A stretch of 64,000 nucleotides of DNA from Morinoia aosen (GCA_030386875.1 CM059571.1:29196355-29260354); one strand, 5' to 3'. Shown: positions 12,801 to 25,950, counted from the first letter of the stretch. Made by a program: numbers and translations. Notes: a model not told the origin generated them from the sequence alone.

Positions 12801-15800
12801 ATGACCTTAGTCTACACCATGGGTGGAGCGAATATGACTGCCAGCCTGTTCATTTTATAGTGTTGAAATTTTAACCTAAAAAACGAATAAAACATCATTC
12901 CTAATAATTTGAGAGTGTAATGAACTAGGAAAACATTCCATCGAAAAGTCCTCGGACCCTGTTCAGGAGTATTTGAACATATTCAGCGAAGTGAAAAAGC
13001 CTGTAGAGATTCAATAAGTTTGGTGGGAAGAATTTTGTGCCCGCACTGACCATGTATGGTGGCTACGAAATGTGTGCGATTAACACCAACAAACATAACA
13101 TGAACGATGGAGAATATTGATTAAAAATGCACAATGATTGAAAAAGTGAGAACATTGCAAATATGAAAATTTCAAAGAAATTAATAATTTTTAATAAAAA
13201 AGCTTTCCCATTTGAGGTGAATAATTTTAAAGCATAGTTTCATCCCTAGTTTGAAAAGTACAAATCATTATGTCCGAAATTAAGGATAAAAAACAGTTGA
13301 TGTTGATCGTAAAAAGATAACACAAAAATAAACAATGTCATAGAAAAAGTAAATTCAAAAGATTGCCATCTATTGTCTATTTGCAACGTGTATGGTCAGT
13401 CAATATTGTTAAGGACGCGTTTTCGTTCAATATATAAAGACTCAAAAATCTTTAGGTTATAAGAGGTTGAGGCAGAATCTAAGATTTGGAAGTCGGCGGA
13501 AGATACAGCTACATTGCATTTTTCGGCGTGATCGCTAACTTAGGAGTGAAATGGGTGGGCTAATTGGGTCCCCGTAAAGCTTTTACCCCGATGTTCTGCC
13601 ATTCTAATATAAAAAACTCCGTGAGATCATGCTGACGTACAATGATGTGCACTGAACACAACTGTATGCATAAACCGGAGAGGCTCGTATATCAATGTAA
13701 ACCATTTCCATGTTTCGAAAAGGTACATTAAAATTATTAACGAGAGCCACGCTGAATAGAAGACATGAAAGTATTTTTCAGAAAGGAATTTTCATTCACG
13801 TGAAGATTTCTTAGATGTAGTTTCAAAATACGCGAACGAGCAGTATAAATGGTCTATGTGTTTTTCTTCATCAGCGTTTGACGCGTAATGCTTCAAACGA
13901 AATTTCTTAGTATGCGAATTAATGACAATTAACGAAAATCTATTAGCTGTAAAGTATGCCGGTAAAAATTTATATTCACCGTGAAAATTTTTGAAAGCTG
14001 ATCAAACTTTGAAACCCCAATTGATTTGAGTTTGAATGCAATTAATTTATGGGCTTGTTAAACTAACGTTAGAGAAACTCGAGCCGTATCCAGAGAAAGT
14101 TGGCTTACCGTGTACTGTCTCTGAAAGTGATCTCCGTCTCTTCTCACAAGACTGTCTAGAATTGCATGAGAGTTGTTTTTGTGTGCTTTGATGGTGAACT
14201 TGATTGATTGATGCTTAAGATTATAGTATTTTAAACACTACTTAACATGAGATGGATGGCTAAATAGAACACAAGTGTCGTCTACCTATCGTTTGTAAAA
14301 AAATGGTTTAAAACCAAGAGGACATTCATCTAACTTCTTTGCTTCTCACAAAAATGTTAGCAAGTGACGGTGCCAACGGAAGCCAATTAGCTTGACCGTT
14401 TATTTGTTTCCAAAGTTTGCCTGCAATTATAGAGATAATTCTAGCAGAGCATTGAACATTTTACGGGTGAAACCCGTTTTGAGCTGCCTTCTAAAAAAAA
14501 TCATTTTAGACAAATATCAATATTTTCGTGATGAGTAACATCCCTAAATTTGAAAGAACACTCAATGTTTGCAGAATGTTTATTGAGTGGTAGTGATAGG
14601 AGTTTACTCAATACTTGGATTATCATAGGCGGCTGCAATCGGCCTAAATTGAAATCTTGAAGAAAATCGGTCTCAGGGACAACAATCATTGATGCTCTAA
14701 AATCAATTGTTAAGCCAAATTTTCGGCTACTGTGACGATTTCAAAAGGAGTGATAAGCGATGTTTAGCATCGTGACATTTTCCCACCGTGTTTAATTTAA
14801 GGAGCATTGCTGCTCGGTACATTGATGTTCATCTAATTTTCTTTAACTTTGAAGGTACCTTCATCTGGGAAATTGTTTTAGTCCTTGACTGAATTTGCTT
14901 GTTATCATTTCCGTTGATGAGCGCCAATTTTTCTCAACCAGTGTCTTCGAAAAGCGTCTGTTTCTGTCATCCGAAAAGTTACTCCTCCAATTTCCAAGAG
15001 CGATAAACCGGGTTCACAATTTTGATTCCAGGATGCTATTATTTTTGGGATCGTTCTGATTATGAAACCGCTTACTGAATAGATATCTCAAGTTGATTTC
15101 CCACCATAATGACGTCGAATGATGCTGACTGGTCCTTCAAATTGGTTTTCATTTCTTCAATGTGAATAATCATTTATAATTTGATACGTACTCAAACAAG
15201 TCTTTACTATTTGATAAACACTTTTAGGCTGTGGCTATGTACAGTTCGACAGAAACAAATAATATCTTAATTAAAGAAATGCAAATAGGAAAGGGTAAAT
15301 GAAAATGTTGAGTGTACCTTTTCCTTCTTTCAGTGTTTTGTACACGCTGATTCTTTCAGATTGAAGGAAACTACTCGTTAAAGTATTGTTACCTGAAGAC
15401 TCACAAGCCAGCCACTCTCAAGCCATTTGGACTTGCTTGGGCCTGCAGTCGAGGATGCATGACCACGACAAACTGTCGCTTCTTCTGCAGACGTGAGGGT
15501 GAGCGCATGTATCTGACGAAACCCATTTCCAAAATTAAACATTGTGTTTGAGATACAGAAGTTCCAACTCGTATTTGCCAAATTTATCACCCAACAGCAT
15601 TATTTCTGCTAGTTTTTATCGTTAATATCCCTTCGCAATAACACCAAGTTTGTTGTGTGCCTCAATATGCACAAACCACACACTTGAATCCCACTGATGA
15701 GTGTAGAAATGTTGAATTGTATCTCAATATTCCAGCGTTTATTGTGATTCATTCAAAAGTGGTCTCCACACATAAATAAAGGAATCAATAATACGTAGGG

Positions 15801-16914
15801 AATTTGATGAAAAATTCAGAGAAAAATATTTTTAAGAATGAATATCAGCTCTATTCCAAAAATGGTAGTTCTTTCAGCAAAGAAGCATCACAATTGGGCC
15901 AGTGCTACAGAGGGTAATTTTCGTGAAAGATTGGATTGACTTTGACACGTCAAAAATATCAATTTAGAGGCTAGAAATTGGATGTGTATGTACTTATTTC
16001 TACGTTTATTTTCATGTCGCTTTGCCTTACAGGACGATCTTTTCAGCTGCGATATATTTTTCAAATAATGGATGTCTGCCTTGATCACATGACTGAATGC
16101 AAAATACTTATTAAGTCCTATCTAACGTACGAACTTGACTTGCTAATGCAATTTTTGTTTGATCATGTGCTTTAGAACAATGACTTAGCAGCCAAAACGT
16201 ACTGAAAATGATTAATTCTGAACTCGATTAAATAAAGTACCGTACATAGATTATAGTTGAGCTAATTATTCACTTATTTGACCTTAAGCTAATGCTTTGT
16301 TCTAAAGATTATAAGCACAACCCACTCAATAATTATCCATAGCCAATAATGAGCAAATAACAGCTAATGCAGTAGCATTATTTGGCACAGGAATGCTGGA
16401 GTGCGATTTCTTCAGCAGTTATGTGGCTGTGAGATGGAAAGGCAATGCAGTCCCAAGTGGCCAAACTGCCTATGACGCCTGCTACACATCATGGGGTGAT
16501 CCTCGGGATGTACTCAAGACTAATTCAAACTTCAACTACTCGACTACGTTGTGGGCAAACACTGGTCATCGCACTCTTGATGGATTTGCTTGTGTTGCTC
16601 AAGGCGAATACTTCGTTACTGAGTATAAGGCTGGGGGTTGGACGCAGATTGATCTCTCAACGCCTACCCGCGTAAAAAAAATAATTGTGGCCACGACCTT
16701 TGTCGATCATATAAAAACCATGGACGTGTTCTTGAGCAACACGACTGATTTCAAGCTAGGCCATCGAATCATCAGGAATGCAAGCGAGCCACCGGCGTGG
16801 ACCACGTGCACTCTCGAGGCGAATGACTCAGTCTCCGGCCGCTATTTCACGATGTACATCGAAAAAACTTCATACCTCGGATATGCTGATCTACAAGTAG
16901 TTTCAAGCCCATGA
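9850..16914 (+). CDS. secreted discoidin-like (F5/8C) protein, 3 exons
   Basis: Gene model from splice sites and frame continuity. Exon 1 (9850-9933) encodes 28 residues starting MKVLTLGLLACILTS, a signal peptide, and ends in AAG before GTGAGT (phase 0). Exon 2 (15360-15498) follows TTTCTTTCAG. It encodes 46 residues rich in cysteine (KYCYLK, WACSRGCM, NCRFFCRR), reminiscent of a PAN/apple half-domain, and ends in phase 1 at GTGAGC. Exon 3 (16391-16914) follows GGCACAG and restores the frame exactly. Total 248 aa. Exon 3 has the galactose-binding-like fold signature of discoidin domains: GGWTQIDLSTPTRVKKIIV followed by MDVFLSNTTDF and YFTMYIEKT. Such proteins are secreted lectin or adhesion factors, often in immunity or clotting; the ligand is unknown. 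Intron 1 is 5.4 kb and full of transposon relics. Confidence is high for exons 1 and 3, a little lower for exon 2. Confidence 0.75.
11650..12330 (-). pseudogene. mariner-like transposase relic 3 (intronic)
   Basis: On the minus strand, 11790-11960 reads IWPPNFPILNSMEYNECSVV then EKETSRHPHN, the degraded third catalytic motif region of a mariner-type transposase. Upstream, around 12190, is YCDDFRRSEG...HFPTGFKR, which corresponds to the segment before the second catalytic aspartate. Stops are frequent. It lies inside intron 1 of the discoidin-like gene in the opposite orientation. It is a different family from relics 1 and 2, and about 80 percent alike at the DNA level to the fragment at 14730-14830 by eye. 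Confidence 0.65.
14700..14850 (+). pseudogene. mariner-like transposase relic 4, short fragment
   Basis: The DNA from ggctactgtgacgatttc (near 14728) to gcattgctgctcggtacatt matches the complement of the relic at 12070-12200 closely. It reads FGYCDDFKRSDKR then a stop, so it is the same family on the plus strand. Only the middle of the transposase is recognisable; flanking remnants are too eroded to assign. It lies inside intron 1 of the discoidin-like gene. Confidence 0.55.
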
Positions 16915-16975
16915 ACTATGTGTTACCGTAGGTATAATACTTGCGAAAATCACTCGGAACAATTGAGTGTCACAG

Positions 16976-16981
16976 AATAAA
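16976..16981 (+). terminator. polyadenylation signal of the discoidin-like gene
   Basis: AATAAA 62 bp after the stop codon at 16914, with a GT-rich stretch following, which suits 3'-end formation for this transcript. Confidence 0.55.
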
Positions 16982-16999
16982 TGTCTTGAAGCTGAGGAT

Positions 17000-19198
17000 T
17001 TTGATAATGTGTCGCGATACGTGAAAAGGGTAGTTATTCACATATGCATGAGGAATTGCAACCTCCACAAATAAATATAATGTACACCTTTGTGCTCGCG
17101 TGAATACTACATAAAAGCATGGACAATGAAAGAGTAAAGATTAAAATTGGTTTTATTTTTACGAACACGTGGGTTAAATACGAACACACAAAATATCTCG
17201 ATGCAATGATGAAAGCACAGGGAAATGAAGTGAAAAATGCGCACAAGTGCACTAATGCAAGATGCTCATGACAATCACCAATGCGAAATTCAACACGACA
17301 TAGCATTCCAAAAATGTAAAACTTCCCCTGAGAATATCTATCGTCAATACTCAAGAGCCGACAACGATTCACAAAAGAATGCACAAAGTTATAGAAATCC
17401 CTACGCAACACAAATCACATAACAATGATGACAAACATACCGGTTCCCTTGACTCACAACAAGGTATCCAAAAATATGTAAATGCTTCGCATTTTATCGC
17501 GTTGACATAAGACACAAATTCATTACACAGCGCGTCACTTTTACTGCACTGTACAGCGTGCCACTTTGACTTCCACTAATACACTTTAAAGCACTGTTTC
17601 AAAATACTCGATACCACAAATTTTCAATTCCTCTGGGATGCGTTGCAGGTGTCACCTAGTTTCGGGCCCTGTTCAACTCTTAAGAGGCGCCCGCAATGTT
17701 TCTTCGCTGCGGCCGCTCCCATCGCAGGCGTCGGCCGGTTGCTGACACATCGAAGACGCTGCGCCTAGAGCGCTCGTTCTTTGCGCTCACGGCTTTTATT
17801 GCCCGAACAGCTTAACCACTGTGGAATTTGCGATTTCTGACGTTGTTGAAGATTGGCAGCTGTGCGAGTTCAAAATGCAGGCTGGAGTGTTCATGCTAGC
17901 TTGAAGTCGACGTAGAACTGACATTTATGTTCTCTCAGGAGAACGATTTGACAGATTTTTATACGTGCCGGTTGTCCTCGACGTTGTTGCGTATCCAGCG
18001 GAATTTGATGCCGGTGGTACTTCAGTGTCTGCTGGGTCCGTTGATAACTTCTGGAGATTCGAAGGAGCACTGTATCGGAGCACTTTCTTGATGTTTCTTC
18101 TCGAGTGGCAGATCCAACGGGGATCACGGCGGCGGCCGGATCCCCGAAACGTGCACCAAAAAAGACCGTCTCTCGTCGTGTAACCAAGCGAAATTCCCCC
18201 TGCTTTCTCTTCTCAGCTCCTTATAAGTCCTCCGCTTCTTTCCTTCGAGAACATTCCCGACTCTTCCTTTGCAAAGATCACGTGTTTCACTCACGATTGT
18301 TTGAGCCTTGCTTGTTTCGGGTGTTCTGAAATGTAATTGGTTCGCGTTCTGACACACCCACATGTGTGATCCCTTCCAGAGCGCTGATTGGCCGAAGAGA
18401 TGCGCCACCCTTCGAAACTGCCTCGTACGGCGTTCCCACGCAACGCATGTGTGTTGGGCCTTTGTGTTGTGTGTGTGGCTGTGTGTGTTTTGTTGTGTGC
18501 TGGCTTGGGATTTGTGTTCGTGTACAAGACTGTGTGTTTGTAGAAGCCTGAGCCTCAGCAAGTTTGGTCGAAAGCTGACCACTGGAGCTCGACCGATATT
18601 TATGGCCCACCTCTTCGAAACCCGAGAACAACGCTGTCCCTTTTGCTTAGAACAGAGAAAAATCGCCCTTACGCAAAGCCAACGGTTTTCCACATTCCTG
18701 TTAAGAAAATTCTGTTAAGAGAAATGAAATATCATCTAACATGAATATATCTTTACGTGATTTAGCCAAAAAAAACATGTCATGTGATATGAACACACAT
18801 ATTTCGTAACAAATGCATAGGACTGTCATCCACATGATTTTTGGCGAAAGTAAGAGAATTATGCACTTTTTATACTCTCATTTGTTGAAGAAAACAGTTT
18901 TTCAATCGTGGATTTAGTGGTAAGGAATCTTATTTATAAAAAATTTGTTCGCAAAATTCAAAGATTTCGAGGACGTTCTGTACATGTGTGCCCTTATTTA
19001 CAAACCGATGACGACCCTTTAGGTACGAACACCTCGTAACCTTTCTCAGAATGTTGTGCCTGAGAGATCTTAGATACGTACCAACATTCACCGCTCTGAC
19101 AACATGCACACGCCTTCCTACGGAGCACCTCCTTCTTATATCTTTACTTTTTGTTCTTCGCAACAGCCTTCAGGATGTACTATCAGCTAACAACTTAT
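17000..19198. other. no gene; GC-rich promoter-like block
   Basis: From about 17640 to 18720 GC content is clearly higher than around it. On the minus strand, CATAAATATCGG near 18600 is followed about 26 bp later by TCAGCTTT, a TATA/initiator pair, and TTATAAGG near 18225 is a second TATA-like site. The plus strand has GATTGGCC near 18385, an inverted CCAAT box. A GT-rich run lies at 18445-18535. Several overlapping long open stretches are present on both strands, which in GC-rich DNA is expected by chance. It could be a solo LTR or the promoter of a gene not identified here. Confidence 0.3.
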
Positions 19199-19373
19199 TT
19201 ATGCCGGGGCCACACTACGATTTTTCGTTCGTCAAATGAATGACGGACACTCGTCATGTCAAACGGCCGTTAAGCAAGTCAGGCCACATTACGACTGTGT
19301 GTGGCTCTGACTAAGCTCTGTGATGAGCGTCCGACGTTCATCGAATGTAAACAAACCGAAGTACGTACGCGAT

Positions 19374-20822
19374 ATGGATGAGCAGGACGTGCGAATGTGT
19401 GTGAACTCTAGAAATTTGCTGTCGAAGGAACTTTTGTGACTGCAACTTTTGATGAAAGTGAAAAACAGCGAAACCTAAAAGAAGATGTTGGGTAAAACCA
19501 TGGCGAAATAGAGCTAGCAATCCGAATCGATTGAGAGAAGATCTGCTTGCTGACGTAAACGATTGCAATTAAGTGAGATTGTTCCTACAGAGAAAATTAT
19601 TATTTTTGAACGTTTCTTTTAGACGGATCATAAAACATTTTATTTAATCGGAGTGTAAAATTTTTAACTTACCGCTGACAATAGCTTGGTAACATGGCTG
19701 AGTTAAGCAATGCTCTCTAATACAAGAATGAAAAGGGGATCCAAGAATGTTACCAGTTCGATGATTTTTGCAGGTGTGCTCAGCAACCCTCAGATAGAGC
19801 GCCTGGGGAGGAATTGAAGTCATTAAACTGTTAAGGTTTCTCCATTTATGTTTCGCATTTTTGTCTATTGTTATCTGTTGAAATTGTGCAAGTTTTCTTT
19901 GTTGAAAATGAGCTTAGGGCATGAAACGTTAAAAAAATTGATTCAAGATATGTCTTCTCCATCGCCTTCGTTGAGAATAATATAATGATTTCTCCGACAT
20001 ATTATTTTGGTGTTCGTTATTTATACGTGTAATACTAACAAGAATTATGCAAAAGTTTTCTTATTTTTTGCAAAAGGTATAAGACATACTGGGCACAGTT
20101 GGCTCAGTAATCAGCAAGCAAGACGTCAAGTTCCAGAAATGCTTCCCTGCTTGTGATCGACTCGGAATTACCCTCTGATACCTCGCTACAATTGATCGAG
20201 TATCATGACGCAGGAGTGTTCAATAACTCATCCTTTAGGAAATCATTCGATTCTAACAGCTTGAACATGCCCCATACTCGTGAACATCTTGTGACCAACT
20301 TCCTTTCTCCACATGTCATAGCGGCAGATGATGCGTTCCCATTGCCAACTCGTTTAATGAAGCTTTATCCTTGTACGAACCTTTCTCACGACCAAAGAGT
20401 TTTCAGCTGGTCTTTCTAGAGCACGAAAAACAGAGACAAACGCATTCGCCTTACTGTCAAGTACGTTCAGAGCTTTCCGTACTGATACAAACATCACAGT
20501 CAAGAGAATCCAGTCTACCACGCTAGCAACTTGCGCTCTTTATTATTACCTAAATGATCATAAAAACTTCCGTTACATCAACCCGCTTGCTCTTGAAAAA
20601 AGGACATTTTCACTGTATCGTGCACAACCCGCAGTTGGTGGGAAAACACAGGACATCATTCGGTTCGTTGTGTTGAGGCGGTCGACAGCCATCAGAGACC
20701 AGCTGAAGAACAACTTCACAAGCGGAGGAGCTGTATGCTTGCTGGATAAAGTTTTGAGACTCCATGCACTAACACTACTGTGGAAATGCGGCCTAAAAGT
20801 GTTGGAAATATTTGATAAATAA
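19374..20822 (+). pseudogene. Harbinger transposase, frameshifted
   Basis: Starts MDEQDVRMCV at 19374. After a stop and shift it continues RRCWVKPWRNR near 19470, the conserved N-terminal block of PIF/Harbinger transposases. The DDE part resumes at 20150-20419 (VIAADDAFPLPTRLMKLYP, LSHDQRVFSW). It carries on in another frame (ARKTETNAFALLSSTFRAF, TTLATCALYYYLND) to the stop near 20822. The middle, including the first catalytic aspartate, is missing or unrecognisable between 19570 and 20140. This enzyme would cut the element at its TIRs and insert at TWA sites; it is inactive here. Confidence 0.8.
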
Positions 20823-21413
20823 TAGTTCCTCGTTATTTTCTGGTATTACTTGTGGGAATGAATTTATTAGGTCAATCAACAAAATAAATTGTTTCAATAA
20901 CATCATGTATTTCATTTCAGCTTTTCATCGTTAAATAAAACATTGACAAATCATTATTTGACTTAGGAAGACTAACTGAAGATCTACATCAACAGGATTT
21001 AGGAAATGTAAGTACTGCAAACTAGATTACGTGTTAACGTTAGGAACATCCATAATCTGAATTCAAAATCACGCATTGTCGCAAAATCCATGTGCAGAGC
21101 TTCAACAAGTATAAGAAATCCGATTTTTAATAACTAACAACGTAAACCAATGTTACCAAATAAACAGTTTTGTCCACACTCATATCTAGCTTATAAATCT
21201 GCCACTAAATGAAATAGTTTCATCCATTTACTCGTATGCCCTACCATCATGCAGATATGGCGCATAGTTATAGTTCGCATCCTCACAAGTTAAATTGAAT
21301 AGTTTCTTTGTTCACCTTAGATTAAATTATATTACAACTCAACAGCGTATTGAAAAATTTATGCATATGTGTTCTTACAGATGATTACGTGCGCATAGTA
21401 ACGGCGGATAATA

Positions 21414-21720
21414 GATTAGATTAGTCGTTAGTTTTAGCCTCCCTACCCAGCAACAAATGCGATCCAAAGAGAGGAAGGAGGAAGGCACCATTTAGTATGG
21501 AGTTAAGGAAACGCGGAATCTACGCAGAAAGGCATAGAAACAGTAAGTTGTGAAAGAAGATTACGAAACAAGACCAAAGTTGAAGAGGAAAGTAGTAGGT
21601 GCTGAAAAACAGGACAGCAGTGAACCGAAAAAAGTGGTCCTCAACATAACAAAAACATTTTATTTCATCAAAAAAGAAGGCCTACCTAACTCTCAGCTCA
21701 GGCCCTCACATTGTTGCCCT
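21414..21720 (-). mobile_element. short retroposon copy 1, 5'-truncated
   Basis: Flanked by the 13-bp direct repeat ACGGCGGATAATA (21401-21413 and 21721-21733). The body matches the copies at 29751-30107 and 30913-31268. It lacks the outermost 45 bp or so present in those copies at the end near 21720. Truncation at one end with variable-length duplications implies target-primed reverse transcription and places the 5' end at 21720, so the element reads on the minus strand. No tRNA head or reverse transcriptase was seen. Confidence 0.75.
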
Positions 21721-21769
21721 ACGGCGGATAATAATAATAATTACTAGTTACTATTATAATTATTTCGGT

Positions 21770-22130
21770 TAGTTTAAATCATCTTAGTCACGACAACGAC
21801 GTGACCAAGAGAGGAATAGTGAAGGGACCATCGAGTATGGACACGTACACCGGAAATCTAAGCACAATGTGTGTCCCACACAGGCCATCCTTGTGTGGTA
21901 AAACGAGTGTCGTGCCACACAGGATACAATGTGTACTTAAACAGGAAGTCGGGAAGAAAATTCAAATTAAATAAACATGCAAGAAGGAAGTAGTAGGTGC
22001 TGAAGAAAAAGATGGCAATGAGCCGAAAAAACATGATCACTAAAAAACAGAAACACTATTTTAACAAGCTCGTGCCCTACCATTCTTCCCCTGGAAGCGT
22101 TACTTCCCTTAGAGACAATAATTTTTTCTC
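21770..22130 (-). mobile_element. short retroposon copy 4, diverged
   Basis: The same landmarks in order as the other copies (ggttagtttaaat, aaggaagtagtaggtgctga, ctattttaacaag, cccctggaagcg), but with a different segment inserted or replaced at 21860-21980. That segment includes repeated tgtgtgg/ccacaca motifs that can pair. It is older than the neighbouring copy; no target duplication was found. Confidence 0.5.
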
Positions 22131-24376
22131 GTGATAGAGAAACAGAAAATCGGGAGATTTATGAAGTCAGATAAAGGTTTAGGGTGAAGTATTTGGGGTG
22201 GAAAAATAAGTCAAATAGGAGCAGAAATAAATGGACGATCCGTAACATATTATAGAATAGCATTGTACTGTCCCTAGATATGCTATTTTAACACATAAGG
22301 TATAACTTAATTGATCCTATCATACATTGCGATAAAAGAAAGGAACAATTTCGAGGCAGGGAAGCAATTTATAGATAAGTTCATGAATATTATTGAAGAG
22401 GCCAGTAAATGACATCTAACACTTGTCAATTCTTAGAACAGATTTTAGCAAGTTTCGACATAAATTTCCTTTTTTCTTCACCTGCAAGGCCATTCACTTT
22501 ATCAAACACAAATTCACAGCAAGTTTGGTAATGTCATTATCATTTCCAGCACTCCTTTTCATGCTAATGAGCTCTCAACATTAAAATATTTCTCATGAAA
22601 TAACTCTACCGTACTCAATTAAAATGCTGTTATCTTTCTTACTCCTTTTACACTTACAAAATCCCCCACTGCCCATGACCCCCCCCCCCCCCACTGCCCA
22701 TGACATCAGTACATGTATCTGCTGCCGGGGAGGGCTTGGTGCAGGCGAGACAATTTTGAGGCTTGGATCCACTACTTACATGAACGATATCGTTATAAAT
22801 TTCGGCTGAAGAGCCCATTAACTGAGTTTCTACAGTATTTTCAAGTTCTTTCTGAAACCAATGTGTCGATCAACACTACAATACTCTGTATAGGGTTCTT
22901 TGATTATTTGCCTTCCACTTGAAATGTGGGTAACAAAATAATCACTTGAATTTATATTCATGCTGCTCATGCTACAGTCCGGGGGCCCATAATCCGAAAA
23001 AAAGGCCATAAGGTTAGTGTGCATCCAAGGCTTGCTCTCCACAGCTCCAGACCCAGATATTTCCATCCTTTCAGAAGCGAGGAGCCGCAAGAATTAGAAG
23101 CATGGGAGAGATGTCCTCTTCTTTAGAAGATCTGAAAAAAATAATACCATTTAGAATTATTCTTACACCATTGATATAATAGTCCTGTACATAGTTACTG
23201 GTAACATTAATTCTTGCAATAGTGTTTGTGACAGACTTGATTATTCAAGTACATAGTACATATTTGTATGCTCCAGTACATGAGTTTTATTGCAAATAAA
23301 CATGTTTTGTTAGGGAATAACACAAGAAGTAGAGATATGTGTAGTGAAATGTTTGAAAATTGTATGTTGGAAGAAATATCATTGGCTATTGCTAAAATAA
23401 TGTTCAGAGTACGCAGTCACACATTCTGGTACTGACTTTCATCCAACACTGAAAATTATTAGCTAATGAAGGAAAAGTTTTCCATGAGTTTCATTGAGAG
23501 CTCAAATGAGGAACAATAAAAACCTCCACTTTATGTTACATGAGGGTCACACATGACTACAAAGATTCACCTGTGTCATAATGATAGTTTTCATAAAACC
23601 TCAACTGTATGATCTAAATTAGAAATTGCCCTCCTAGCAAAATGTTCACGTTGTTAAGAAAAAATACTATCAAGCTATGTTTACTTCGCTTCTAAAACTG
23701 TCAGTAACAAGTGCACACTTTTCCACAAGCTGCTCGCCTAAATTCAGAATATTTTGCAGAGACTCTCACCCATTTTCAGAATTCTAACTTTTCTGCCAAA
23801 TACTTTGAAACAAATGTATCAAACTTAATGCCCAAATTCCACTGTCATGCAGAATGGCAATAAGACATCTGTACTAATTTTCACATTTGCAAATAGGTAC
23901 AAATTTAAGAGTACAACAACATAGAGCAGACTAATTTCACCATAGATGATCAGCACCAAATAAATAGAATATTTACAATTCAATAGATAAAACAACATAT
24001 ACAAAATTAAGAGCAAAATTTCAGGATCTAATGCGATACAAATAACTGGCAGTTTAAATAGGCCACCACTTACATTTATACTACTTGTTGTACTCCACAG
24101 AACAACAATACCATTACAAACATTATCTAAACTCATAACCTAATGTCCATAATGTTTGTCTATCAACTCTGGTAGGTAATAATGGCCCTACTTATCATTA
24201 TTGTTGTGTTCAACATTGACATGCTCATGCTCATTGTACAGAACTTGAAAGTTAAAAATAATTATCTAACACCATTTGCTTAAACATAAGATTATGCAGT
24301 AATCCTGAAGGGAAATATATGACTAATGGTAATCACAAAAAACACTGGATTTTTAAACCTGATCAAGTCATTGTTA
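22131..24376. other. interior of Harbinger element, no gene seen
   Basis: No convincing frame. A 14-base C run near 22680-22693 is bracketed by two copies of cccactgcccatgac. The minus-strand open stretch at 22830-23090 has no recognisable domain. Confidence 0.4.
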
Positions 24377-25062
24377 GTTGTAACGGTCAATTTTTACTTT
24401 AATGTTGTCAACCATTTTCATAATTTTGTTGCCATAGGTAGGTAATATAGTCGATTTTACGACATATTACATGAATGACAATGTGCTCGCTAATGCTTAG
24501 TTTTCGAGTTATTTAAGTTTGAAGTTATACGAGCGGCGCTCCTGAATGGCCTTGATTGCGCAATTTCAGAGTTGAAACGGAAGCTAACCCCCTATTACAA
24601 ACGTAAAGAGGTTAAGTCATGAGGGGTAGCCACAGTTCTTCTAGTGAAAATTATAAATGAAGGTTTCTAGTGAGGTCCATTTACATCCGCTCTAAGATGG
24701 CGGCCGCCATCTTGGGTACCGGGTGGTCGTCATTGGAGGTGATGTAAATGGACGTCACTAGAAACCTTTATTTATAATTTTTTAATTTTCACTAATTAGA
24801 AGAATTGTGGCTACCCCTCACAACCCAACCTCTCTACTTTTGTGATAGGGGGTTAGCTCCCGTGTTTAATTAAATTAGGCTTGGCACACTCGCTTCCCTG
24901 GCACGCACTAGCCAACTTCAAAGTTGAATAATTTGAAAGTAACGCATCAGTGAGCAGAATGTCATTCATGTAAAACATTTTTAAATGTGTTCCATTATTG
25001 ATTATTGGTAACAAAATTATGAAAATCGTTGACAACATTAAAGCCAAAATTGACCGTTGTAA
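24377..25062. mobile_element. long-arm foldback element with palindromic centre
   Basis: The left arm begins at about 24380 (aacggtcaatttttac) and is matched in inverse to about 25060 (aaattgaccgtt). Arms are about 320 bp and 80 percent alike by eye, with matching blocks such as GCTAACCCCCTAT and GGTTTCTAGTGA. The centre holds the perfect 20-bp palindrome AAGATGGCGGCCGCCATCTT at 24694-24713. There is no coding capacity. It is nested in the Harbinger element. Confidence 0.8.
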
Positions 25063-25950
25063 TTTCCACTTAAAGAAAAAGTGTTGCCTAACATGAATCA
25101 AAAATACTTTAAGATTTTTTTTGCTAGCATCCGCATTTTCAATTTAATTGTTCTTCTCATTATCAATCCTTATTTGATTTCAGCCAATGTTTAGCCCTGC
25201 ATTCTCAAAATGACCTATTTCATTGTTGAATGAAATAACTGCTCATTAAGAATATTTACATAATTAACTCACTTTTAACACCTGCAAAAAAAAAAGAAAT
25301 GAACTCTTGAGGCATTCTTGCACACCATTCACTTACCTAGAAGTATAATGCTGATTGGTGGTTCCCAAAAACCTGAATACACTCACGAAGTTTATTAATC
25401 ACGATTGTTTTTTAAAGGTCTACATAATTAATGCAAATTTTAAGCTATATCTACCTTCTGGTTGTCTAGGATCTGTAAATCAAAAGACATTAAAATTAGA
25501 TGGATCTTTTTTTATAGAACACATTAAATAAATTTAACACTTCAACATGAAATATAATTCTATTCAATTATATTGAAACTGTTATAATTAATTAAACAAT
25601 AAATAAATTTTAATAAATTGGAAGGAACTGCAATAAAAACGCCTGCAAAACAAGTTGTTTGACACTTTTCTCTGTGAAAAGCATTCATGAGCAATGCTAA
25701 AAAATTACAAAACCAAAAATTTTTCATTTACCACATACACATCCATGTAAAACATGTCGACATTGTTGGAAATGAATGCTAAATTTGATTAGTAACAGGC
25801 TACTTGCTTATTCACTAAACTGCAAGACCTAGCACTGAATTTCATTGCTTTACATTTTGATACCACCACGAAAACAGCTAAAAATCATATCTTATATATA
25901 TCTCCTGCCAAAATTGGCCACAATCATCATTAAAAGTCAACATAACAGCT
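25063..25950. other. interior of Harbinger element, no gene seen
   Basis: AT-rich, with short open stretches only and no repeat structure noticed. Confidence 0.4.

Noticed and set aside
18124..18718. Several overlapping long open frames at 18.1-18.7 kb as genes
   Set aside because: They overlap on both strands in a GC-rich, GT-repeat block, have no domains and show no splice logic.
22681..22693. Poly-C run as a functional element
   Set aside because: A simple homopolymer within a small direct repeat; length is unreliable in assemblies.
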